From NCBI GenBank assembly GCA_002315375.1, contig DCHR01000046.1:10534-73743 (forward strand): a stretch of DNA of 63,210 nucleotides, given 5' to 3'. The notes beneath the pieces are model-generated. The model was given only the letters and a program-made list of their open reading frames with translations. It did not search any database and had not been told where the DNA came from. Position numbers and translations under genes: made by a program. The stretch's first letter is position 1; every line of letters begins with the position of its first letter. Of the stretch, positions 51,750-57,942 are shown in pieces. Source of the DNA: Treponema sp. UBA1747 (GTDB lineage: Bacteria > Spirochaetota > Spirochaetia > Treponematales > Treponemataceae).

Positions 51750-53228
51750 ATGAAATATCAGAATCCTGTTTTAAGGGGAATGTATCCCGATCCGTCAGTT
51801 TGTCGCGCAGGCGATAAATTCTATATGGTAACTTCAACCTTTCATTTTTTTCCAGGTGTTCCGCTTTTTGAAAGTGATGATATGATCAACTGGCATCAGA
51901 TTGGCCATGTACTTACAAGAAAAAGTCAGCTTCTTCTGGGAGATATCGGAGCGTCCGGTGGAATTTATGCACCTAATATCCGTTATCATGACGGACGCTT
52001 TTATATGGTTGTAACAAATGTTTCAAATATCGGAAATTTCTATGTATGGACTGATGATATTTACGGAGAATGGTCAGATCCTATCTGCGTTGAACAGAGT
52101 GGAATAGATCCAACTTTGTTTTTCGATGATGACGGGAAGACTTATTTTGTTTCTAACGGTAACGATGAGAATGGAACCGGTTATATTCAGATTTCAGAAA
52201 TAAATATTGAAAACGGAAAAAAGCTTTCCGAAAACAAGCCTTTGTGGTATGGAACCGGAGGACGATACATTGAAGCTCCTCATGTTTATAAGTTTGGTGA
52301 ATACTATTATGTCCTTGATGCCGAAGGCGGAACAGAATACGGCCATATGGTAAATTACGCAAGAAGTAAAAATCTTTTTGGACCTTATGAACCTTGTCCG
52401 GCAAATCCTGTTTTGACCAATCGTGATATGGGTGGTTATCAGTTACAGGGAGCTGGTCACGGAGATTTGGTGGAAGCTCCGGACGGTTCCTGGTGGTTCT
52501 GTCATCTGGCTTTCCGTCAGATTGACCGCTATATGCCTTTTCATCATCTTGGACGTGAAACCTGCATTCAGCCTGTTTACTGGAGGGATGACTGGTTTTA
52601 TATCGGAACAGAAGGCCGGGCTCTTCTTGAAACAGAAGTCGACATCGAACACAATGCGGCAGTACAGAATTTCAGTTATGAAAAAACTTTCGGAAATTTG
52701 ACACTGAAAAACGACTGGAATTATCTTAGGAATCCTGATTATGAAAATTACAAGGTTTCAGAAAAGGGAATTGAATTGAAGGGAACTTCGGTCACATTAA
52801 GTGAAGCCAAAAGTCCTACATGGATTGGTGTTCGGGCCTGTGAGTTCGAAGAAGATGTTAGTGTATCTGTTGAATGTAATGGGGGAGAAGCCGGTCTTTC
52901 AATTATGATGGATGAAAATCATCATTATGAAGTATTTATTTTAAATGAAGGTGGAAAGATTTCAGCAGGCCTTAGATTAAGAATAGGACCTTGCGATTAC
53001 ATTAAAAAAAGTATTGAGTTGAAATCAAATATTGTTAAGCTCAGAATTCTTTCAAGTAATTATAATTACAGTTTTTTCTGTGATGATGTCTGTCTTGGAA
53101 CTGCTGACACAAGATATCTTTCAAGTGAGGTAGCCTGCGGTTTTACAGGAGTTTATAACGGCCTTTATGCTGTCGGAAATGGAGACTGGAATAAATTTAT
53201 GGATCTGAAGATTATTCATAAAGCGTAA
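51750..53228 (+). CDS. Glycoside hydrolase family 43 (beta-xylosidase/arabinofuranosidase-like)
   Basis: GH43 enzymes release xylose or arabinose from hemicellulose. The 492-residue protein has the five-bladed propeller with the catalytic base Asp14 in MYPDPSVCRAGDKFYMV, the pKa-modulating Asp120 in SGIDPTLFFDDDGK and the acid Glu175 in GRYIEAPHVYK. The opening NPVLRGMYPDPS and the HFFPGVPLFESDDMINW segment are typical of the large xylosidase subfamilies. Residues about 320-490 form the C-terminal beta-sandwich common to these enzymes (SVSVECNGGEAGLSIMMDENHHYEVFI). No signal peptide is present, so it acts on imported oligosaccharides. The ATG at 51750 is chosen over 51735, which would lie upstream of the transcript. 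Confidence 0.9.
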   Translation: MKYQNPVLRGMYPDPSVCRAGDKFYMVTSTFHFFPGVPLFESDDMINWHQIGHVLTRKSQLLLGDIGASGGIYAPNIRYHDGRFYMVVTNVSNIGNFYVWTDDIYGEWSDPICVEQSGIDPTLFFDDDGKTYFVSNGNDENGTGYIQISEINIENGKKLSENKPLWYGTGGRYIEAPHVYKFGEYYYVLDAEGGTEYGHMVNYARSKNLFGPYEPCPANPVLTNRDMGGYQLQGAGHGDLVEAPDGSWWFCHLAFRQIDRYMPFHHLGRETCIQPVYWRDDWFYIGTEGRALLETEVDIEHNAAVQNFSYEKTFGNLTLKNDWNYLRNPDYENYKVSEKGIELKGTSVTLSEAKSPTWIGVRACEFEEDVSVSVECNGGEAGLSIMMDENHHYEVFILNEGGKISAGLRLRIGPCDYIKKSIELKSNIVKLRILSSNYNYSFFCDDVCLGTADTRYLSSEVACGFTGVYNGLYAVGNGDWNKFMDLKIIHKA

Positions 53229-53242
53229 ACTTTTATGAGCAA

Positions 53243-53275
53243 AAAAAAGCAGCAGAGAAATCTGCTGCTTTTTTT
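53243..53275. terminator. Bidirectional terminator between GH43 and secA
   Basis: A long stem AAAAAAGCAGCAGA (53243-53256) pairs with TCTGCTGCTTTTTT (53261-53274) around GAAA, with A and T runs at the two sides. It sits between convergent genes. Confidence 0.92.
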
Positions 53276-53314
53276 GTCAGAACTTAATCTGCATTATTTT
53301 TGCCGGAAGTTTTA

Positions 53315-56137
53315 TTATCTTCCACAGCACTGTTTGTATTTTTTTCCGCTTCCACAAGGACAAGGGTCATTTCTTCCGACTTTCTGCATTGTTCTGCGTA
53401 CTGTAACATTGTCACCCTGTGAACGCTGGTTCATTGCGCTGTTTACTGCGGCACGACGCTGAGCATCTCCGTTGAACTGGCTTCTTGCACTTACTTCTGC
53501 CTGGTTCTGTGCCATAGCTGCAGCTGTATTTCCAGCGTCAGAATGCTGTGCATTCATATTCTGGTTTGCCTGTGCTGCAAGCATTGCCTGTCTGCGGGCA
53601 GCTGCTTCCGGACTCAGCTGAACACGAACACGGAATACACGGCTCATAACGGAATCACGGATAGAATCAAGCATATCGTAGAAAATATTGAAACCGTCAA
53701 TCTTGTATTCTGTAAGAGGGTTTTTACTTCCATAAGAACGGAGAGAAACTGCTTCTCTAAGACCTTCCAGTGCTTCAAGCTGGTCAAGCCATTTTTTATC
53801 GATAATCTGAATGTACTGATAACGGATAAACATGTTGAAATTGTCTTTTCCCGCAAGAGTTTCTTTTTCAGTAATGTCATTCTGGAGTTCTGCAATAAGT
53901 GCTTCCCGTGTAAGGCGATCTGCAGGAAGCTGAACGGCAAACTTTTCGCGGATTGCTTCAGTAAGATTCTGTAATGCATTTTCATTTTTATGTTTCTTTT
54001 CTGATTCATAAGTTTCGAAAAGTTCTTCAACAGAATCTTTAGCATTAGCCATTACGCGGGCTGAAAGATTGTCATCACTCAAAAGTTCATCACGGTTCTG
54101 ATAGATAACTGTTCTCTGTTCATTGAGAACATCATCGTAATCAAGAAGGTGTTTACGGATTTCAAAGTTGCGGTCTTCAACTTTAGTCTGAGCTTTTTCG
54201 ATTCCTTTGTTGAGCCATGGATGTTCAATTGGTTCTCCCGGCTGCATACCGATTCGGCTCATCATTGTTTTCATTTTTTCGCCGCCGAAAAGACGCATAA
54301 GGTCATCGTCCATTGAGATATAGAACTTAGAGCGTCCAGGGTCTCCCTGTCGTCCTGAACGACCGCGGAGCTGGTTATCGATACGGCGTGATTCATGACG
54401 TTCTGTACCAATTACGTAAAGACCACCGGCATTTTTTACTTCTTCGTAATCTTTAAGCCAGAGTTCTTTTTCGATTTTAAGTGCATCTTTGTACTGTTCT
54501 TCTGTAGCATTTGTTCCAGCACGTTTTCTTGCACGGAATTCAGGCGAACCACCCAGTTTAATATCGGTACCACGACCAGCCATGTTTGTGGCGATTGTTA
54601 CGGCACCTTTTGCACCGGCTTCTGCGATAATCAGAGCTTCGCGTGCATGGTTTTTTGCGTTCAAAACTTCATGTCTGATTCCTTTTCTTGTAAGGATTGC
54701 AGAAAGGTGTTCTGATTTTTCAACGGAAACTGTACCAACCAGAACAGGCTGACCTTTGTCATGAGCTGCTTTGATTTCTTTTGCGATTGCTTCCCATTTT
54801 TCATTTTCATTCAGATAAACTTCATCATTTTCATCTGTTCTGGCAACCGGACGGTTTGTTGGAATTGAAACAACATCAAGTTTATAGATTTTGTTGAATT
54901 CAACTGCTTCTGTTGCTGCTGTACCGGTCATTCCCGAAAGTTTCTTGTACATACGGAAGAAATTCTGGAATGTTACTGTTGCCATTGTGCGGTTGCGCTG
55001 TGCAATTCTGATGTGTTCTTTTGCTTCGATTGCCTGATGGAGTCCGTCTGAGTATCGGCGGCCTTCAAGTACACGTCCTGTAAATTCATCAACAATCTGA
55101 ACCTGTCCGTCACGAACGATATAGTCTACATCGTTGTGGAAGAGGAGGTGAGCTCTGAGAGCCTGAGTGAAATAATGTGCATACTCAAAGTTTTCTTCAT
55201 CTTCAAGATTTGAATCAGCAGAAATAAGGTTGTGCTGGTGAAGGATGTTGTTGATTTTTGCCATACCTTTGTCAGAGAAGGAAATGCGTTTTGATTTTTC
55301 ATCAACTGTATAGTCACCTTCAATAGCTGCTCTTTCTTCAGGAGTCATCATTGATTCATCAGGGTAGTCACCTGTTTTTGGATCTTTCTGAACTTCTGTA
55401 AGCTGACCAACGTATTTATCAACTTCATGATATTTGTAGGTGTCATCTTCTCCGGCACCGGAAATAATAAGTGGTGTACGGGCTTCATCAATCAAAACCG
55501 AGTCAACTTCATCGACGATACAATAACTGAATCCGCGCTGAACTTTATCGGCAAGGGTAACTTTCATGTTGTCACGAAGATAATCAAAACCAAGTTCGTT
55601 GTTTGTTCCGTATGTAACATCACAATCATATGCAAGTTTACGCTGGTCGTTGTCCATACTTGAAATGATTGCACCAACAGTCTGTCCCAGGTATGTGAAT
55701 ACAGGACGCATTGTGTCGGCGTCACGTTCAGCAAGGTAATCGTTTACTGTTACAACATGTACGCCTTCCCCTGTAAGGGAATTCAGGTAAGCGGCAAGAA
55801 CTGCTACGAGAGTTTTACCTTCACCTGTTTTCATTTCGGTGATGCGTCCGGAATTAAGAACGATTGCACCCATTATCTGTACATCGAATGCGCGTTCTCC
55901 GCGAACACGCCATGCAGCTTCGCGGGCCAAAGCCAGTGCTTCTGCCTGAACATCCAGGAGTGTTTCTCCGGCTTTAAGTCTATCTTTAAGTTTTTTGGTT
56001 TCTTCAGGAAACTGCTCTGCCGAAAGGCTTTTTGCCCATTCTTCTTTTGCATTTACTGCTTCAAGCTGTGGTTTAAGGGCTTTTACATCTCGTTCGTTCT
56101 GTGAACCGAAAAGAGTGGTAAGAATTTTGTCTAACAT
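53315..56137 (-). CDS. secA: Preprotein translocase ATPase SecA
   Basis: SecA drives secretory proteins through SecYEG using ATP. The 940-residue protein has the DEAD-like motor with MKTGEGKTLVA (Walker A), VDEVDSVLIDEARTPLIIS (Walker B and preprotein cross-linking start), TGTAATEAVEF, ATNMAGRGTDIKLGG and RQLRGRSGRQGDPG-type helicase motifs, helical scaffold and wing domains, and a Gln/Ala-rich linker leading to a C-terminal zinc finger DPCPCGSGKKYKQCCGR that binds SecB or ribosomes in other bacteria. It is monocistronic on the minus strand and about 40 residues longer than the E. coli enzyme. Confidence 0.97.
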   Translation of the reverse strand: MLDKILTTLFGSQNERDVKALKPQLEAVNAKEEWAKSLSAEQFPEETKKLKDRLKAGETLLDVQAEALALAREAAWRVRGERAFDVQIMGAIVLNSGRITEMKTGEGKTLVAVLAAYLNSLTGEGVHVVTVNDYLAERDADTMRPVFTYLGQTVGAIISSMDNDQRKLAYDCDVTYGTNNELGFDYLRDNMKVTLADKVQRGFSYCIVDEVDSVLIDEARTPLIISGAGEDDTYKYHEVDKYVGQLTEVQKDPKTGDYPDESMMTPEERAAIEGDYTVDEKSKRISFSDKGMAKINNILHQHNLISADSNLEDEENFEYAHYFTQALRAHLLFHNDVDYIVRDGQVQIVDEFTGRVLEGRRYSDGLHQAIEAKEHIRIAQRNRTMATVTFQNFFRMYKKLSGMTGTAATEAVEFNKIYKLDVVSIPTNRPVARTDENDEVYLNENEKWEAIAKEIKAAHDKGQPVLVGTVSVEKSEHLSAILTRKGIRHEVLNAKNHAREALIIAEAGAKGAVTIATNMAGRGTDIKLGGSPEFRARKRAGTNATEEQYKDALKIEKELWLKDYEEVKNAGGLYVIGTERHESRRIDNQLRGRSGRQGDPGRSKFYISMDDDLMRLFGGEKMKTMMSRIGMQPGEPIEHPWLNKGIEKAQTKVEDRNFEIRKHLLDYDDVLNEQRTVIYQNRDELLSDDNLSARVMANAKDSVEELFETYESEKKHKNENALQNLTEAIREKFAVQLPADRLTREALIAELQNDITEKETLAGKDNFNMFIRYQYIQIIDKKWLDQLEALEGLREAVSLRSYGSKNPLTEYKIDGFNIFYDMLDSIRDSVMSRVFRVRVQLSPEAAARRQAMLAAQANQNMNAQHSDAGNTAAAMAQNQAEVSARSQFNGDAQRRAAVNSAMNQRSQGDNVTVRRTMQKVGRNDPCPCGSGKKYKQCCGR

Positions 56138-56228
56138 AATAAATCCAATTTTATTTTAAATTTTGTTCATAAATTATAACGGAATTTTCCTATTATATAT
56201 AGTCAAATATAAAAAAAATCTTTGTGAG

Positions 56229-56257
56229 TTGACAAGTAATTATTGAAACTTTATGTT
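56229..56257 (+). promoter_or_regulatory. Leaderless promoter of lipoprotein gene
   Basis: A consensus TTGACA (56229-56234), exactly 17 bases and TATGTT (56252-56257) precede the ATG at 56264 by 6 bases. No Shine-Dalgarno is present. Confidence 0.75.
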
Positions 56258-56263
56258 TAAAAA

Positions 56264-57475
56264 ATGCGATTTTCAAAGATTTCTGTTTCGGTTTTACTTT
56301 TTCTTATTCCTGTTTTATTTGTTTCCTGTTTGAGGAAAAATACCGTAGAATCGATTTCCGAAGATGAGCTTTTTACCGTTTCATACGGGAATTTTGAAGA
56401 ACAGCTGAATATTTTCAGTTTAAATGAAATCGGAAATATTCAGACCGGATTATTCATGCAGGATGGTTTTTTCTATCTTGTAAACGGCGAAAACTACAAA
56501 ATAATGGAAATGAACTCTTATGGAGATCTTCTTACTCTTTATTACAACGAAGATTCTCAGACAAAACAATTCATTGAAAGTAATGAGATAAAAAATCTGA
56601 GCATACATAAAGAAATTGCTTATCCTTTTGGTTATACAGGACAGATAGCTGTTGATTCTCAAAAGTGTATGTATGTAGTCTGTACAATTCCGCGGGACAG
56701 ACAGGAATTGAGCTCTGACCGGAATACACTTTACAGCCAGGTAATTCTTCGCGTTCCAAGAGACGGAAATCAGATTGATTATATCGGACAGCAGGGACCT
56801 GGAGGAACTCCATTCCCATTCATTCGAAACGTCTATGTAAATGAAAAAGATGAGTTTGTTGCGGTTTGTTCTGCCAATGACGGATTAATGGTTTACTGGT
56901 TTGATAATAACGGCTTTTTGAAGTCTATGGTTCCTGTAAGTTCAGCAGAAGTTCCAAGAATTTCTGGAATTGATGAAGATTCCCAGGTTTATGTAACTAT
57001 CGAAAATATCGTTCCTGATTTCAGTGAATATAAGCTTTATGTAAAAATCGACAATTATTCTTCATATTCAGATAAAGCTTCCAAGGCTCAGGCCGGAATC
57101 AGTTACATGAATACACTTCTTTATCCTTTGGATTTGAATACGGGGGTATATGGCAATCCGGTTTCAATTCCGCCTTATGAAGAGTCAGTAACCGTTGATT
57201 ATTCTCGTCTTGTCTATAAAATCCCGTATGATTTTCTTGGAATTACAAGAAACGGATGGAAATTCTTTGTTGTAAGTACGGTAAGCGGCTTTGATGTTGA
57301 AATGATTCATTCCGAAAGTCAGAAAGTTCTTCACAGACATTTTGATGTAAACAAGAGTAATGTGCTTTATCATAATATGAGTTTATCCAGCGATGGAATA
57401 ATTTCTGCCCTGTATGCCGATGAAGAAGGCGCCAGGGTAGTGTGGTACAGAACTGACAAGCTGATTCAGAATTAA
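56264..57475 (+). CDS. Putative lipoprotein with beta-propeller-like repeats
   Basis: The 403-residue product has an N-terminal signal with a relaxed lipobox (LFVSC, Cys about 23). The rest is beta-rich with regularly spaced segments that read like propeller blades: GLFMQDGFFYLVNGENYKIMEMNSYGDLL, QIAVDSQKCMYVVCTIPRDR, RVPRDGNQIDYIGQQGPGGTPFPF, VNEKDEFVAVCSANDGLMVYWFDNNG, SGIDEDSQVYVTIEN and SSDGIISALYADEEGARVVWYR. I recognise no catalytic residues. It is probably a surface or periplasmic lipoprotein; similar-length lipoproteins are common in treponemes. It is divergent from secA and has a leaderless-looking promoter. Confidence 0.65.
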   Translation: MRFSKISVSVLLFLIPVLFVSCLRKNTVESISEDELFTVSYGNFEEQLNIFSLNEIGNIQTGLFMQDGFFYLVNGENYKIMEMNSYGDLLTLYYNEDSQTKQFIESNEIKNLSIHKEIAYPFGYTGQIAVDSQKCMYVVCTIPRDRQELSSDRNTLYSQVILRVPRDGNQIDYIGQQGPGGTPFPFIRNVYVNEKDEFVAVCSANDGLMVYWFDNNGFLKSMVPVSSAEVPRISGIDEDSQVYVTIENIVPDFSEYKLYVKIDNYSSYSDKASKAQAGISYMNTLLYPLDLNTGVYGNPVSIPPYEESVTVDYSRLVYKIPYDFLGITRNGWKFFVVSTVSGFDVEMIHSESQKVLHRHFDVNKSNVLYHNMSLSSDGIISALYADEEGARVVWYRTDKLIQN

Positions 57476-57496
57476 ATAAAGGTTAGCAAAATAGAG

Positions 57497-57530
57497 CTTC
57501 CTGCTTTGAAATGCAGGAAGTTTTTTTTTG
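57497..57530 (+). terminator. Terminator after lipoprotein gene
   Basis: CTTCCTGC (57497-57504) pairs with GCAGGAAG (57513-57520) around an 8-base loop, followed by nine T. Confidence 0.9.
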
Positions 57531-57569
57531 AAAAAAAAGAAAAATTTCATTATTTTTTCATTTTTCCTA

Positions 57570-57598
57570 TTGACCACTTTCCTGATAAATTATATATT
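57570..57598 (+). promoter_or_regulatory. tRNA-Lys promoter
   Basis: TTGACC (57570-57575), a 17-base spacer and TATATT (57593-57598) lie about 58 bases ahead of the tRNA. The transcript would carry a leader of roughly 50 bases that must be removed. Confidence 0.6.
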
Positions 57599-57655
57599 AT
57601 CAACACATTCGAACGAAAGCCAAACGCAAGTCGCAAAGCTTGAGTGACAATGAAT

Positions 57656-57728
57656 GGGCTATTAGCTCAGGTGGTAGAGCACCGCCCTTTTAAGGCGGCT
57701 GTCGATGGTTCGAGTCCATCATAGCTCA
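57656..57728 (+). tRNA. tRNA-Lys (TTT)
   Basis: A complete cloverleaf is visible: acceptor GGGCTAT/ATAGCTC with one G-U pair, D stem GCTC/GAGC, anticodon stem CCGCC/GGCGG with loop CTTTTAA (anticodon TTT), T arm with GTTCGAGTC, and discriminator A. CCA is not encoded. The T-arm and anticodon-arm bases 57695-57712 recur in reverse complement 75 bases downstream. Confidence 0.95.
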
Positions 57729-57731
57729 GGA

Positions 57732-57759
57732 AGACTTCTGGAAACAGAAGTCTTTTTTG
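57732..57759 (+). terminator. tRNA-Lys terminator
   Basis: AGACTTCTG (57732-57740) pairs with CAGAAGTCT (57745-57753) around GAAA and is followed by a T run. Confidence 0.92.
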
Positions 57760-57780
57760 TTTTAACGTAATATGTCTGAA

Positions 57781-57852
57781 AGTCGACGAACCATCGACAG
57801 CCGCGCGGCTGTTTCGACGGCAACGCAGGGGCGCGTTGCCGAACATTTCGGG
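57781..57852. repeat. GC-rich four-hairpin element with antisense match to tRNA-Lys
   Basis: Four consecutive perfect inverted repeats occur in about 70 bases: GTCGA/TCGAC (57782-57798), ACAGCCGC/GCGGCTGT (57797-57812), CGGCAACGC/GCGTTGCCG (57818-57841) and CCGAA/TTCGG (57839-57851). The segment is far richer in GC than its surroundings. Bases 57787-57804 are the exact reverse complement of tRNA-Lys bases 57695-57712. It may be an interspersed palindromic repeat, a structured small RNA, or a relic of a tRNA-directed insertion. A short open frame from 57772 runs through it into the next gene, but it is better explained by the structure. Confidence 0.55.
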
Positions 57853-57893
57853 TGCTATCCTATTTTTTCCCTATCTTTTTTAAAAAACTTTCT

Positions 57894-57917
57894 CAGATTA
57901 ATAATCTGTTATATAAT
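57894..57917 (+). promoter_or_regulatory. Promoter and operator-like palindrome of flavin reductase gene
   Basis: A perfect TATAAT (57912-57917) is preceded by the 15-base palindrome CAGATTA-a-TAATCTG (57894-57908), placed exactly in the spacer of the promoter, where a repressor would block RNA polymerase. The -35 (TTTCTC, 57889-57894) is poor, which fits a regulated promoter. Confidence 0.55.
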
Positions 57918-57942
57918 TTACAGGATAACGGATGGAGGTATT

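Noticed and set aside
51652..51837. Extension of the M28 peptidase into the divergent GH43 gene
   Set aside because: It would overlap the GH43 start and cross both promoters; the residues do not resemble a signal peptide.
57772..57942. In-frame 57-residue N-terminal extension of the flavin reductase containing RVAEHFGCYPIF, which resembles the start of NifX/NafY-type (dinitrogenase cofactor) proteins
   Set aside because: It runs through four strong hairpins and lies upstream of the promoter, a GGAGG ribosome binding site and a normal lipoprotein signal. The likeness covers only about 12 residues and can result from the GC-rich palindromes, so I treat it as chance, though a relic cannot be excluded.
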